64,000 nucleotides of DNA from Rhodococcoides corynebacterioides NBRC 14404 (GCF_001894765.1 NZ_BCWV01000003.1:434001-498000), one strand, 5' to 3'; shown: positions 35,698 to 45,389, counted from the stretch's first letter. The notes: generated by a model not told the origin, from the letters alone. Numbers and translations: made by a program.

Positions 35698-36858
35698 TCA
35701 TGACGGTTCTCCGTCGTCTTCGATGTGAGCGGGGATCAGCAGGGTGAAGGTGGACCCGGTGCCGGGCTTGCTCCACAGCTCGATGCGGCCGTTGTGGTTG
35801 GCCATGACGTGCTTGGCGATCGCGAGTCCGAGGCCAGTTCCCCCGGTCGCGCGCGACCGCGCCTTGTCGACGCGGAAGAAGCGCTCGAACACACGCTCCT
35901 GATGCTCCTTCGCGATCCCGATGCCGCGGTCCGTCACCGCCAACGCCACCATGCGCTGACCGTCGACGTCGCGCTGGGAGCGGGTGACCGTGACGGGCGC
36001 GCCCTGCGGTGAGTAGGCGATGGCGTTCTCCACCAGGTTCGACAGCGCCGTCACCAGGAGGGTCTGGTCGCCGAGGACCTCGAGCCCGCTGGGGTGATCG
36101 GTGGTGACGGTGATGCCCGCGGCCTGCGCCTTCAGCTCCGACCGGGCGAGGGCGTTGCGCACCACGGTGTCGACGTCGACCACCTCGAGGTCGGGCAGCT
36201 TCTCGGCGCCCTGCAGCCGGGAGAGGGAGATCAGTTCGCTGACCATGTTGCCGAGCCGCGTGGACTCGTCGAGCATGCGTTCGCCGAAGTGATGCACCGA
36301 CGCCGGGTCGTCGGCCGATTCGAGCAGGGCCTCCGCCAGCAGGCCGATGGCCCCGACGGGGGTCTTGAGTTCGTGACTGACGTTGGCGACGAAGTCCCGA
36401 CGCGTCGCCTCCATCCGCACCTGCTCGGAATCGTCGTCGGCGAACAGCACCACGAAGCGGCGGTCCTCGCGACTGAGCAACTGCGCCGTGCCGCGGACCG
36501 AGATGCCGGGCCGGCCCCGCTGATCGAGGACCGTGAGATCGACCTCGACGTCCTCCCCCGTCTCGAGGACACGGGTCGCGGCCTTCCAGGCGCGCTCGTC
36601 GAGCGACCGGGCCCGCACCAGTCCCAGCTCCTCCGCGCGCGGGTTGAACAGCACGACGTCGTGGAACTGGTCGACCACGGCGATGCCGCTCTGCGCGGCG
36701 AGGACGATGAGGTCGAGGACCTGCGACATCGTCAGCCCGTTCTCGCGCTTGATCCGCTGCGCACGCACGGACGTCAGATAGGGCACCAGCACGCCACCGA
36801 CCAGGTAGCCACCGAACGCCGCGACGGCGACGAGGATGACGACGGTCGGGGTGTTCAC
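35698..36858 (-). CDS. senX3: Sensor histidine kinase SenX3
   Basis: 386 residues. One N-terminal transmembrane helix ([20 protein letters not shown]) is followed by a PAS-like domain and HisKA with the phosphoacceptor His ([20 protein letters not shown]). The HATPase_c boxes are [31 protein letters not shown] and [13 protein letters not shown]. It works with RegX3 in sensing phosphate. The GTG at 36858 is supported by TACGAT six bases upstream. Confidence 0.95.
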   Translation of the reverse strand: MNTPTVVILVAVAAFGGYLVGGVLVPYLTSVRAQRIKRENGLTMSQVLDLIVLAAQSGIAVVDQFHDVVLFNPRAEELGLVRARSLDERAWKAATRVLETGEDVEVDLTVLDQRGRPGISVRGTAQLLSREDRRFVVLFADDDSEQVRMEATRRDFVANVSHELKTPVGAIGLLAEALLESADDPASVHHFGERMLDESTRLGNMVSELISLSRLQGAEKLPDLEVVDVDTVVRNALARSELKAQAAGITVTTDHPSGLEVLGDQTLLVTALSNLVENAIAYSPQGAPVTVTRSQRDVDGQRMVALAVTDRGIGIAKEHQERVFERFFRVDKARSRATGGTGLGLAIAKHVMANHNGRIELWSKPGTGSTFTLLIPAHIEDDGEPS

Positions 36859-36864
36859 GGGCGA

Positions 36865-36870
36865 ATCGTA
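36865..36870 (-). promoter_or_regulatory. -10 box, leaderless start of senX3
   Basis: TACGAT on the minus strand, 6 bases before the GTG at 36858, with no Shine-Dalgarno sequence. Confidence 0.5.
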
Positions 36871-36939
36871 CGGCGGTCGGAACGGGCGTCGTCGCACGGT
36901 GGGCCGGGTTTTCCCAACGTCACATCGCGTCCGACGCCC

Positions 36940-36961
36940 GTTCGCGCTGCGTTCACGTGGG
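36940..36961. promoter_or_regulatory. PHO-box-like direct repeat (candidate RegX3 site)
   Basis: GTTCGCGCTGC then GTTCACGTGGG are direct repeats with an 11-base period, the form of actinobacterial PHO boxes (GTTCACC-N4-GTTCACC). The site lies in the gpmA-senX3 gap, about 82-103 bases upstream of senX3. RegX3 autoregulation from this gap is known in mycobacteria. Confidence 0.5.
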
Positions 36962-36963
36962 GG

Positions 36964-37719
36964 CTACTTTCCGCCCTGGTTCGCCACGGCCGCCGCACCC
37001 GCTGCGGCGGCCTCCGGATCGAGATAGACGCCACCGGGCGTCGTCGGGACGAGCTTGTCGCCGGATTCGGTGAGGTCGTATCTCAGCGGGATGCCGGTGG
37101 GGATGTTCAGTGCGGCGATGTCGGCGTCGGAGATCTCGTCGAGGTACTTCACCAGCGCGCGCAGGGAGTTGCCGTGCGCCGCCACCATGACCGTGCGGCC
37201 CGCGCGGAGCTCGGGAACGATCGTCTCCTCGTAGTACGGGACGAACCGCTCGACGACGTCCTTCAGGCACTCGGTGAGCGGCACCGTCTCGAGGTCGGCG
37301 TAGCGGGGATCGGCGTCCTGGCTGTACTCGCTGCCGGCCTCGATGGGCGGGGGCGGGGTGTCGTAGCTGCGACGCCACAGCATGAACTGCTCGTCGCCGT
37401 ACTTCTCCTTGGTCTCCGCCTTGTTCAACCCCTGCAGCGCACCGTAGTGACGCTCGTTGAGGCGCCAGTCCCGCACCACGGGGATCCAGTGCCGATCGGC
37501 CGCGTCGAGCGCGAGGTTCGCGGTGCTGATCGCGCGGCGCAGCAACGAGGTGTACAGCACGTCGGGCAGCACCCCGGCGTCCTTCAGCAGCTCGCCGGCG
37601 CGCCGCCCCTCGGCCTCGCCCTTCTCGGTCAGGCGCACGTCCTGCCACCCGGTGAACTGGTTGGACGCGTTCCATTCGCTCTCGCCGTGGCGCAGAAGGA
37701 TCAGAGTTCCGATGCTCAT
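36964..37719 (-). CDS. gpmA: 2,3-bisphosphoglycerate-dependent phosphoglycerate mutase
   Basis: 251 residues. It interconverts 3- and 2-phosphoglycerate in glycolysis. The phosphohistidine is in [20 protein letters not shown] and the second histidine in [31 protein letters not shown] is also conserved. The C-terminus has an Ala-rich tail. It precedes senX3-regX3 on the same strand, as gpm1 does in M. tuberculosis. Confidence 0.96.
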   Translation of the reverse strand: MSIGTLILLRHGESEWNASNQFTGWQDVRLTEKGEAEGRRAGELLKDAGVLPDVLYTSLLRRAISTANLALDAADRHWIPVVRDWRLNERHYGALQGLNKAETKEKYGDEQFMLWRRSYDTPPPPIEAGSEYSQDADPRYADLETVPLTECLKDVVERFVPYYEETIVPELRAGRTVMVAAHGNSLRALVKYLDEISDADIAALNIPTGIPLRYDLTESGDKLVPTTPGGVYLDPEAAAAGAAAVANQGGK

Positions 37720-37771
37720 GGGGTCAGTTTCTCACGACCGCCGCGCCGCCACGTCGTACCCGCGTGCGCGG

Positions 37772-39232
37772 TCACCGGACGCCGTCCCACACCTCCCGAG
37801 TCGCCGCGCGGGGATCGTCGACGGTCGTGCCGGGGAACATCTTCACCGTCCGGGCCGTGCCGTACCGCCCCCATCCCGGGTTGCCGGTGCGGACGAAGTC
37901 GACCCACGCGCGGTGCATCTCGTCGGCCAGCGTCTGCGGCGGCGTGGGACCGGTGATGCGGGCGGTCTCCGGCTTGTCCAGCACGTCGAACACGAAGGGC
38001 AGCTCCAGCGCGTGGCACGCCCCGAGATTCCCGTCGAACAGCGGTGAGCGCCAGGTGAACTCGTACACGTGCGCGGGGTGGGCCTCGGCGATCCGCACGG
38101 CCGGCATCCGGAAGAACCAGTCCGTCATGATCGCGATCATCAGCTCGCCCGGCGAGGCGTCCGGCACCTGCGCGCGGTAGACGTCCAGAGCCGCGGGGTC
38201 GAGCCGGTAGCCGGCGAGGATCGCCGCCAGGTAGTCCTCGGTGATGTGCGGGACGATGCCCGCCGGCACCAGGAAGAAGGCGTGCTCCTCGCTGGTGGTG
38301 CCGATCAGGATCTCCACCTCCGCACCCGCGCCGTCGGCGATGCGCGAGTACGGCTCCGCCGGCACGACGTCGCCGTCGACGTAGGGCTGGAACGCCATCG
38401 TCTTCAGCGCCAGCTCGCCCCACGCGCCGGACGCGGCCTCCGCCGCCACCCGGTCCGACAGCGACCGTTGCGCATCCAGCAGCGCGTCCACCGGGACGGA
38501 TCCGAACCCGTCGATCGTGGGGTCCACCGACAGCGACGACGCGAGCGCCGCGGCCACCCGGGTCGCGGTCTCCTCCGCGATGACGTTGTGCCCGCCGCCG
38601 CTCTGCAGGATCGCGCGTCGGAACAGGCCGTCGGCGCGGGGCATCGCGAGCAGCGTGGCGACGCTCATCGCCCCCGCCGACTCGCCCGCCACCGTCACCT
38701 GCGACGGGTCGCCGCCGTACGCCGCGATGTGGTCGCGCACCCACTCGAGCGCCGCCACCTGATCGAGCAGACCGCGGTTGGCCGGCGCGCCCTCGATGCG
38801 CGCGAACCCGTCCACGCCGAGCCGATAATTGGTCACCACCGCCACCACTCCGTCGCGGGCGAACGCCGGCCCGTCGTAGGCCGGAACGGCGTTGCTGCCG
38901 TTGACGAACGCCCCGCCGTGGATCCACACGTACACCGGTGCCGATCCCGCGACGTCCGGGGTGTACACGGCGACGTTCAGGCACTCGTCACCCTCGACCA
39001 CCGGCTCGCTGAGGATCTCGCTGGTCGGCGGCCGGTACCCGACCTTGGGCACCGTGGCGCCGTGGTCGAGCGCGTCGCGCACTCCATCCCACGACGGCGG
39101 CGCCGTGGGTGCCCGGAACCTGTTCGGCCCGAACGGCGCCGCCGCGTAGGGCACCCCGAGGAAGGCGGTGACACCGTTCTCGGTGCGTCCGCGTACCTGG
39201 CCCTGGGGTGTGTCGATCGTGGTCGTGTCCAT
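37772..39232 (-). CDS. Type B carboxylesterase
   Basis: 486 residues. An alpha/beta hydrolase of the carboxylesterase/cholinesterase group has FLGVPYAAAP, the oxyanion hole VWIHGGAF, the nucleophile elbow VTVAGESAGAMS, an acid in GTTSEEHAFF and a His in GACHALELPFVF. It hydrolyses carboxylic esters; no signal peptide is evident, so it is probably cytosolic. It follows the fadD gene on the same strand after a 209-base gap with a nested inverted repeat and a terminator. Confidence 0.9.
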   Translation of the reverse strand: MDTTTIDTPQGQVRGRTENGVTAFLGVPYAAAPFGPNRFRAPTAPPSWDGVRDALDHGATVPKVGYRPPTSEILSEPVVEGDECLNVAVYTPDVAGSAPVYVWIHGGAFVNGSNAVPAYDGPAFARDGVVAVVTNYRLGVDGFARIEGAPANRGLLDQVAALEWVRDHIAAYGGDPSQVTVAGESAGAMSVATLLAMPRADGLFRRAILQSGGGHNVIAEETATRVAAALASSLSVDPTIDGFGSVPVDALLDAQRSLSDRVAAEAASGAWGELALKTMAFQPYVDGDVVPAEPYSRIADGAGAEVEILIGTTSEEHAFFLVPAGIVPHITEDYLAAILAGYRLDPAALDVYRAQVPDASPGELMIAIMTDWFFRMPAVRIAEAHPAHVYEFTWRSPLFDGNLGACHALELPFVFDVLDKPETARITGPTPPQTLADEMHRAWVDFVRTGNPGWGRYGTARTVKMFPGTTVDDPRAATREVWDGVR

Positions 39233-39326
39233 GGCTCATTACTACCGTGCGATCGGCGACCTCGGGGGTGAGTCCGCTGGGACCGTCACGTCGCATCTCC
39301 CGACAGCCCGCCGCGCGCGAGTTCTT

Positions 39327-39380
39327 CCACACGATCGGGCCGAGATCCGCGATGTCGCGGAAACAGCCGCGATCGTGTGG
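39327..39380. other. Nested inverted repeat upstream of the carboxylesterase gene
   Basis: Outer arms CCACACGATCG (39327-39337) and CGATCGTGTGG (39370-39380) are perfect 11-base complements. Inside lies a second perfect inverted repeat, CCGCGA-TG-TCGCGG (39347-39360). It is 95-148 bases before the esterase start and could be an operator or part of a double terminator. Confidence 0.65.
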
Positions 39381-39389
39381 GGAAACGCG

Positions 39390-39426
39390 CACCACCCCCG
39401 CCCGCAGGAGGCGGACGGGGGTGGTG
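39390..39426 (-). terminator. Terminator hairpin after fadD
   Basis: CACCACCCCCGCCCGC pairs with GCGGACGGGGGTGGTG (one mismatch, 5-base loop), 15 bases beyond the fadD stop on the minus strand. A short T run (GTTTCC) follows. Confidence 0.75.
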
Positions 39427-39441
39427 AGAGAAATCGGGAAT

Positions 39442-41037
39442 CTAGACGGTCTCGGCCGCCCGCAGATCCTTGCGCAGAATCTTGCCGGAGGCCGACTTCG
39501 GCACCGTGTCGATGAACTGCACGCGGCGAACCTTCTTGTGCGGCGCGACCTTCTCGGCGACGAAGGAGATGACGTCGTCCTCGGTGAGCGACGCGCCCTG
39601 CTGCAGCACGACGAAGGCCTTGGGCACCTCCTCGCCCTCCTCGTCGAGCACGCCGATGACGGCGGCGTCGGCGATGTCGGGGTGCGTGAGCAGCAGCGAC
39701 TCGAGCTCGGCCGGCGGCACCTGGTAGCCCTTGTACTTGATGAGCTCCTTGAGGCGGTCGACGATGCTGACGTTGCCGTTGCCGTCCACGACGGCGATGT
39801 CGCCCGTGTGCAGGTAGCCGTCGGAGTCGAGGGTGTCGGCGGTGGCCTGCTCGTTGCGCAGGTAGCCGACCATGACGTTGGGTCCCTTGATCCACAGCTC
39901 GCCCGGCGCGCTGACCTCGGAGGACCCGGCCGCCGGGTAGGCGACCTCCTCCCCGGTGGCGGGATCGACGATCTTGTTCTCCGAGTTGGCCACGGCCGCA
40001 CCGCAACTGCTCAGCGGGACGTCGTCGCCGTCGAACGGGATGGCGTGCGAGACGGGGCTCAGCTCGCTCATGCCGTAACCCTGGCGGACCTTGGTCTTGA
40101 GTCGCGTCGCGACGGCGTTGCCGAGGTTCTCGTCGAGGGCGGCGGCGCCGGAGAAGACGCAGCGGACGCTGGAGATGTCGTACTGCTCCACCAGCGGGTG
40201 CTTGGCCAGCGCGACGGCGACGGGCGGCGCGATGAAGAGGAAGGTGATCTTCTTCTCGGTGGTCAGGCGCAGGAACATCTCGAGGTCGAACTTCGGCATG
40301 GTGACCAGCGTCGCGCGGACCTTCAGGCCGAGGTTGAGCAGCACCGTCATGCCGTAGATGTGGAAGAACGGCAGGACGGCGAGCAGGACGTCGTCCCGGC
40401 CGGCGCCCATGCGTGGCTGGACCTGCGAGACGTTGGCGACGAGGTTCCGATGGGTGAGCATGACCCCCTTCGGACGCCCGGTGGTGCCCGAGGAGTACGG
40501 CAGCACGGCCAGGTGGGTGGCGGGGTCGAAGCTCACCTCGGGGGCCGAATTGCCCTCCGTCAGAAGGTCTTTCAGCGACTCGTGACCCTCGGCGCCGTCG
40601 AGCACGACGATCCGGTCGGCGGCGAGGCCGACCTGCTCGGCGGCGGCCTTCGCCTGCGGCAGCAGCGGCGACACCGTGAACAGCATCGTGGCCTCGGAGT
40701 CGGTGAGCTGCTTGGCGATGTCGTCCGCCGTGTAGAGCGCGTTGACCGTGGTGGCGACGGCGCCGGCGCGCAGGATGCCGTGGAAGACCGAGGCGAAGGC
40801 GGGCACGTTGGGCGAGTGCAGCGCGACGACGTCCCCGACCTTCACGCCGCGGGCGGCGAGAGCCCCGGCCACGAGGTCGATGTGGGCGACGAGGGTGCGG
40901 TAGTCGGTGACCGCGCCCGACGGCCCGTCGATCAGCGCAGGACGGGACAGGTCGTCCTCGGTCAGGTCGCCGAAGAGGAAGTCGTGAATGCTCTTCTCGG
41001 GGATCTCGACGTCGGGGTACGGGCTGCGGAAACTCAT
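39442..41037 (-). CDS. Acyl/aryl-CoA ligase, 4-coumarate-CoA ligase-like
   Basis: 531 residues of the ANL adenylate-forming superfamily. The P-loop YSSGTTGRPKGVMLTH, YGMSELSP (A5), YLHTGDIAVVDGNGNVSIVDRLKELIKYKGYQVPPAELE (A7-A8) and the adenylation lysine in PKSASGKILRKDL are all present. It resembles 4-coumarate-CoA ligases and fatty acid ligases; a hydroxycinnamate substrate is plausible but not proven. The ATG at 41037 has GAGGAG six bases upstream. A CRP-like site lies about 86-101 bases upstream. Confidence 0.88.
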   Translation of the reverse strand: MSFRSPYPDVEIPEKSIHDFLFGDLTEDDLSRPALIDGPSGAVTDYRTLVAHIDLVAGALAARGVKVGDVVALHSPNVPAFASVFHGILRAGAVATTVNALYTADDIAKQLTDSEATMLFTVSPLLPQAKAAAEQVGLAADRIVVLDGAEGHESLKDLLTEGNSAPEVSFDPATHLAVLPYSSGTTGRPKGVMLTHRNLVANVSQVQPRMGAGRDDVLLAVLPFFHIYGMTVLLNLGLKVRATLVTMPKFDLEMFLRLTTEKKITFLFIAPPVAVALAKHPLVEQYDISSVRCVFSGAAALDENLGNAVATRLKTKVRQGYGMSELSPVSHAIPFDGDDVPLSSCGAAVANSENKIVDPATGEEVAYPAAGSSEVSAPGELWIKGPNVMVGYLRNEQATADTLDSDGYLHTGDIAVVDGNGNVSIVDRLKELIKYKGYQVPPAELESLLLTHPDIADAAVIGVLDEEGEEVPKAFVVLQQGASLTEDDVISFVAEKVAPHKKVRRVQFIDTVPKSASGKILRKDLRAAETV

Positions 41038-41122
41038 GGATCTCCTCGAAACGGCGCGGCAACGGGCGGAGCTCAGCTTACTGTGTACGACGGTCACACC
41101 AACCCGGGATTGCGCCCGTGTC

Positions 41123-41138
41123 GGTGACTGGTGTCACG
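41123..41138. promoter_or_regulatory. CRP/GlxR-like site upstream of fadD
   Basis: GGTGA-CTGGTG-TCACG keeps the GTGA-N6-TCAC core of the GlxR/CRP consensus. It also forms the inverted repeat GTGAC-TGGT-GTCAC. It lies in the fadD-ybjN gap. Confidence 0.45.
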
Positions 41139-41188
41139 TCCGCAGAGTAGCCGAGCCGTGTCCGATTCGGACGGCGATCAGTGCTCGC

Positions 41189-41797
41189 TCACCGCGGCGT
41201 CGGCCAGCCCCCGGTCGACTCCTGCGGCTCCACCAGGTGACGGAACGCCTCCAGGTTGTGCAGCGATTCGCCGCGGGAGACGCGCCACTCCCACTCACGG
41301 CGGATGGACGCGGCGAACCCGAGCTCGAGCAGGACGTTGAAGTCACCGTCGGCGGCCTCGAGCACCTGCCCGAGGACACGGTCGATCTCCTCCCCCGTCA
41401 CCGCATGGGTGGACAGGCGACCGACCAGGTAGATGTCGCCGATCTTGTCGATCGTGTAGTGGACGCCGTACAGACGTCGGTTGCGCCGCAACAGGTATCG
41501 GTAGACACCCTCGAAGTTCTCGTCGGGCTTGCGGCACACGAACGCCTCGACGCGCACGCCGTGGTTCCCGACGGTGAGCAGCGTGGTGGTCTTCAGCTTC
41601 CGCTCGCCGGGCAGCTCCACGACGAACTCGGTGGCCGACGCTCGGTGGTGGTCCAACTCGCGGTCCGCGAGCACCTCGGCGATCAGTGCCGCCGTCCGCT
41701 CGATCCCGTCGGTCCGGTCGCTCGTTCCCTCGGCGGCACTCGTCCGATCGCTCGTTCCCTCGGCGGCACTCGTCCGGTCGCTCGTGTCCTCGCTCAT
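41189..41797 (-). CDS. YbjN-domain protein
   Basis: 202 residues. The N-terminal 30 residues are three copies of a [14 protein letters not shown] repeat. The rest is a YbjN domain ([58 protein letters not shown]) resembling type III secretion chaperone folds. It matches Rv0487 in position after mshA. The role is unknown. The ATG at 41797 overlaps the mshA stop by four bases, so the two are translated from one transcript. Confidence 0.87.
   Translation of the reverse strand: MSEDTSDRTSAAEGTSDRTSAAEGTSDRTDGIERTAALIAEVLADRELDHHRASATEFVVELPGERKLKTTTLLTVGNHGVRVEAFVCRKPDENFEGVYRYLLRRNRRLYGVHYTIDKIGDIYLVGRLSTHAVTGEEIDRVLGQVLEAADGDFNVLLELGFAASIRREWEWRVSRGESLHNLEAFRHLVEPQESTGGWPTPR
41711..41790. repeat. 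30-base tandem repeat at the start of the YbjN gene
   Basis: Two nearly perfect 30-base units (41711-41740, 41741-41770; CTCGTTCCCTCGGCGGCACT in each) and a partial third. Copy number changes the N-terminal [10 protein letters not shown] repeat in frame. Confidence 0.85.
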
Positions 41798-43140
41798 CGT
41801 GCTCCCACCGATCCCGTTCGTCGCATCCTCCACAGCCCGCGCGGGCGGCGGGGGGAGAACTCTCCGGTCGGCCGGTCCACGCCGCCGGTGCGGCCGAACC
41901 GCCACGCCGCGCGCTCGTACGTCTCGAGCAGCCCGTCCGCGGTGTGGTCCCACGAGAAGTTCTGTGCGTGCCGTGAAGCATTCGACGCCAGGTGCCTGCG
42001 CAGATCGTCGTCGCGCAGCACCGAATCGAGGGCATCGGCCCACTGCGTGGCGTCGTGCCCGTCGACCAGCACCCCGGTCTCGCCGGACCGCACGGCCACA
42101 CCGAGGCCACCGACGTTCGCGGCCACGACGGGGACGCCGCACGCCTGCGCCTCGATCGCGACGAGCCCGAAGGACTCCGAATAACTGGGCACGGCAACGA
42201 GATCCGACGCGCGGTAGACGTCGGCGAGGCGCTCCGGCGGCTGCGGAGGCAGGAAGGTCACGCGGTGCGCGATACCGAGGGAGCGCGTGAGTTCGATGAG
42301 GGAATCGGGACGCTCGAGACCGGTTCCCGACGGGCCCCCGACGACGAGCACGCGCAGCGGCCGTCCCGGATCGCGGTCGGCGAGTACCGCGGCGGCCGCG
42401 ACGAGGACGTCGGGAGCCTTCAACGGTTGGATGCGACCGACGAACGTCACGACGACCTCGTCCTGCGACAGACCGAGTTTCGCGCGGGCGGCGCCCCGGT
42501 CACCGGGCGAGAACAGCGCGAGATCGGCTCCGGGCGCGACGATGTCCACGGTGTCCTCGTCGGCTCCGTAGGCGGCGATCAACGCCTGCTTCTCGTCGGC
42601 GGTGTTGGCGGTCAGGCGATCCGCCTCGGCGACCACCTGCCGTTCACCGATCTCCCGCGCCGCGGGTTCGGGGCGGTCACCCGCCGCCACCGACCGGTTC
42701 TTCACCGCGGCGAGCGTGTGGGCGGTGTGCACCAGCGGAACTCGCCACCGATCGCGCGCGAGCCACCCCACCTGACCGGACAGCCAGTAGTGCGAGTGGA
42801 CGATGTCGTAGTACCCGGGCTCGTGCCGCGCCTCCTCGCGCAGCACACCGGCCGCGAACGCGCACAGCTGCGTCGGCAGGTCGTTCTTGTCCAGGCCCTC
42901 GAACGGGCCCGCCGCGACGTTGCGGACCAGCACGCCGTCGGCCGCCTCGACCACCGGCTCGTCGCGCGACGACGTCGCCCGCGTGAAGATCTCCACCTCC
43001 ACGCCCCGCGCGGCCATGGCCTTCGCGGTGGCCAGGACGTAGACGTTCATGCCGCCGGCGTCCCCGGTTCCCGGCTGCGCCAGCGGAGACGTGTGCAGCG
43101 ACAGCACGGCTACCCGGTCGGGACTGCGTCGGCGGACCAC
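41794..43140 (-). CDS. mshA: D-inositol-3-phosphate glycosyltransferase (mycothiol synthesis)
   Basis: 448 residues of the GT4 family. The donor and acceptor sites appear in [54 protein letters not shown] and the EX7E-type [19 protein letters not shown]. It joins GlcNAc from UDP-GlcNAc to inositol-3-phosphate, the first step of mycothiol synthesis. The GTG at 43140 gives the family N-terminus. A CACACT box lies six bases upstream. Confidence 0.95.
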   Translation of the reverse strand: MVRRRSPDRVAVLSLHTSPLAQPGTGDAGGMNVYVLATAKAMAARGVEVEIFTRATSSRDEPVVEAADGVLVRNVAAGPFEGLDKNDLPTQLCAFAAGVLREEARHEPGYYDIVHSHYWLSGQVGWLARDRWRVPLVHTAHTLAAVKNRSVAAGDRPEPAAREIGERQVVAEADRLTANTADEKQALIAAYGADEDTVDIVAPGADLALFSPGDRGAARAKLGLSQDEVVVTFVGRIQPLKAPDVLVAAAAVLADRDPGRPLRVLVVGGPSGTGLERPDSLIELTRSLGIAHRVTFLPPQPPERLADVYRASDLVAVPSYSESFGLVAIEAQACGVPVVAANVGGLGVAVRSGETGVLVDGHDATQWADALDSVLRDDDLRRHLASNASRHAQNFSWDHTADGLLETYERAAWRFGRTGGVDRPTGEFSPRRPRGLWRMRRTGSVGAR

Positions 43141-43146
43141 CGTTCC

Positions 43147-43152
43147 AGTGTG
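43147..43152 (-). promoter_or_regulatory. Possible -10 box before mshA
   Basis: CACACT on the minus strand, 6 bases before the GTG at 43140, a weaker match to TANNNT. Confidence 0.35.
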
Positions 43153-43211
43153 CCCTGTCCGGTTCCGGGGGACGCCACGGGCCGGTTCCGGGCGAGGAAC
43201 GACCGACGGGG

Positions 43212-44042
43212 TCAGGGGCGGCCGAGTGCCCCGGTGAACGCCGTCGTCTCCGCCAGGAACCGGGCGGGGTCGGCCACGAACGGACCGTGGTCGGTGCCGT
43301 CCCACCACGACGTCGTGGCACCCGGAACGAGCGACGCGGTGTGGCGGCCCGAGGCGACGTCGACGACGGTGTCGGCCGTGCCGTGCAGGACCAGCGTCGG
43401 CACGTCGACGGCGCGCAGGGTCGCGTCGTGGTCGACGTCGCGGGCGAAGACCGCGGACCGGACCCGCGGACGGGTCGCGAGGGAGGTGCCGAACAGCGCC
43501 TGGGTGGCGACGCCGCTCGCGTCGGGACCGGTCAGGGCGGTGCCGAAGCTGCCGAGCGCGCGAATGGCCACGCGGGCGTCCTCGCTCATCGCGCCGGGGA
43601 CGGCGGCCCGCATCGCCGTCCCGACCGTGCCGCCGGGCCTGCCGCGGCCTATCGAGGTGATGGCGCCGACGAACACGACGCCGGCGACGGCGGCGGTGCC
43701 GTGGACGGAGAGGTAGTCGCACAGCACGAGCCCGCCGTAGGACCACCCGAGCAGCACTGCGCCGGAGCGAACGCCTTCCTGCTGGAGGACCGCGTGCAGG
43801 TCGCCGGCCCAGAGGGCGCTGTCGTCGTACCCCGACTCGGGGGCGCCGGAATACCCGTGTCCGCGCAGGTCCACGGCGATGACGCGGTGGCGCTCGGCGA
43901 GGTTCGCGAGCAGCTCGTCACCCCAGCACGCGGAGTTCTGCGCCCACCCGTGCACCAACACCAGCGGCCGAGCCGCCGAGTCCCCGGACACTCGATACAC
44001 CAGCGACGTGCCGTCGCGCCCGAACGCTTCCCGTATGGCCAT
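43212..44042 (-). CDS. Alpha/beta hydrolase
   Basis: 276 residues. The fold has an oxyanion region [13 protein letters not shown], the nucleophile in [11 protein letters not shown] (GxSxG), the acid in [12 protein letters not shown] and His in [14 protein letters not shown] bulky LGWSYGG elbow is common in haloperoxidase/esterase-like enzymes. The substrate is not predictable. It lies upstream of mshA on the same strand, separated by 71 bases. A TAGGTT box lies six bases before the ATG. Confidence 0.85.
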   Translation of the reverse strand: MAIREAFGRDGTSLVYRVSGDSAARPLVLVHGWAQNSACWGDELLANLAERHRVIAVDLRGHGYSGAPESGYDDSALWAGDLHAVLQQEGVRSGAVLLGWSYGGLVLCDYLSVHGTAAVAGVVFVGAITSIGRGRPGGTVGTAMRAAVPGAMSEDARVAIRALGSFGTALTGPDASGVATQALFGTSLATRPRVRSAVFARDVDHDATLRAVDVPTLVLHGTADTVVDVASGRHTASLVPGATTSWWDGTDHGPFVADPARFLAETTAFTGALGRP

Positions 44043-44048
44043 GCCACC

Positions 44049-44054
44049 AACCTA
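44049..44054 (-). promoter_or_regulatory. -10 box, leaderless start of the hydrolase gene
   Basis: TAGGTT on the minus strand, 6 bases before the ATG at 44042; no ribosome binding site. Confidence 0.5.
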
Positions 44055-44164
44055 AGGGGACGCCGATTGTGGGATCTCAGGAAGCCCGCCAGGGCGGGGC
44101 GACTCGTCGGTGCGAGGTCGTAACGTCGCGGACTGCACACGAATTTCGCAGGGGGTCTGTCGTC

Positions 44165-45388
44165 GTGACCGAGGTGCACCAGCGTTCCATCTCGCCGAAG
44201 ACCGGTGAGTGGCGCGATCTGAACCGGTACTACTGGCCGTGGGCGCTCATCGCGCCGATGCTGCCGGCCATCGCGGTGGGGCTGGTCTACGGGCTGCAGT
44301 GGTGGGCTCCGGACGTCTCCCAGATCGCGTGGTGGGCCGGGCCGATCTTCCTCTACGTCATCGTGCCCATCGCGGATCGCCTCGTGGTGCCGTTCGACGA
44401 GAACCCTCCCGAGGATCTGGTGGAGTCCCTCGAGGCCGACTTCTGGTACCGCGGGTGCGTCTACGCCTACATCCCCATGCAGTTCTTCGGGGTGATCTTC
44501 TCGAGTTATCTGCTCACGGCGGACAACCTCACCTGGCTGGGCCTCGAGGACGGGCTGCCGACGGTGTCGAAGATCGGCCTGGCCCTGACGGTCGGCCTGG
44601 TCGGCGGCATCGGGATCAACACCGCCCACGAGCTGGGCCACAAGCGGATCGACTACGAACGCTGGCTCTCGCGCATCGTGCTCTCCCAGACCTTCTACGG
44701 GCACTTCTACGTCGAGCACAACCGTGGCCACCACGTGCGGGTGGCCACGCCCGAGGACCCGGCGTCGTCCCGACTCGGCGAGACCCTCTGGCGGTTCTAC
44801 CCGCGCTCGATCGTCGGCGGTTTCCGGTCCGGCTGGACGCTGGAGAAGGAACGCCTCGCGCGCGAGGGCAAGCGCACGATCTCGTGGTCGAACCAGAACC
44901 TCACCGCGTGGCTCATGAGCACGGTGCTGTGGGCCGCTCTGTGCGCGATCTTCGGGCTCGACCTGCTGCCGTTCCTCGTGCTGCAGGCGGTGTACGGCAT
45001 CTCGTTGCTCGAATCGGTCAACTACCTCGAGCACTACGGCCTGCTCCGCCGGACCAAGGAGAACGGCCGCTACGAGCGGTGCACCCCGGAGCACAGCTGG
45101 AACAGCGACTACGCCGTCTCGGACATCTTCCTGTACCACCTGCAGCGGCACAGCGATCACCACGCCAATCCCACCCGCCGCTACCAGGTGCTGCGCAGCA
45201 TGCCGGAATCGCCGCAGCTCCCCGCCGGCTACGCGCCGTTGATCCTGGTGGCGTACTTCCCCCCGCTGTGGCGGGCGTTGATGGACCGCCGGGTGGTGGC
45301 GCACTACGACGGCGACGTCACCCGCGCCAACATCCAGCCCGGCAAGCGGGAGAAGTACCTGCGCGCCTTCCCGCCCGCCGGGGCCTGA
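44165..45388 (+). CDS. alkB: Alkane 1-monooxygenase (AlkB)
   Basis: 407 residues, an integral membrane di-iron hydroxylase. The histidine boxes are HELGH (155-159), EHNRGHH (184-190) and LQRHSDHH (326-333), with the NYLEHYGL motif between. It inserts oxygen at the terminal carbon of n-alkanes, using rubredoxin as electron donor. No rubredoxin, rubredoxin reductase or TetR gene is adjacent, unlike the main alkB operon of rhodococci. The GTG at 44165 has AGGGGG about ten bases upstream; TAACGT at 44121-44126 could be the -10 box. Confidence 0.95.
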   Translation: MTEVHQRSISPKTGEWRDLNRYYWPWALIAPMLPAIAVGLVYGLQWWAPDVSQIAWWAGPIFLYVIVPIADRLVVPFDENPPEDLVESLEADFWYRGCVYAYIPMQFFGVIFSSYLLTADNLTWLGLEDGLPTVSKIGLALTVGLVGGIGINTAHELGHKRIDYERWLSRIVLSQTFYGHFYVEHNRGHHVRVATPEDPASSRLGETLWRFYPRSIVGGFRSGWTLEKERLAREGKRTISWSNQNLTAWLMSTVLWAALCAIFGLDLLPFLVLQAVYGISLLESVNYLEHYGLLRRTKENGRYERCTPEHSWNSDYAVSDIFLYHLQRHSDHHANPTRRYQVLRSMPESPQLPAGYAPLILVAYFPPLWRALMDRRVVAHYDGDVTRANIQPGKREKYLRAFPPAGA

Positions 45389-45389
45389 G

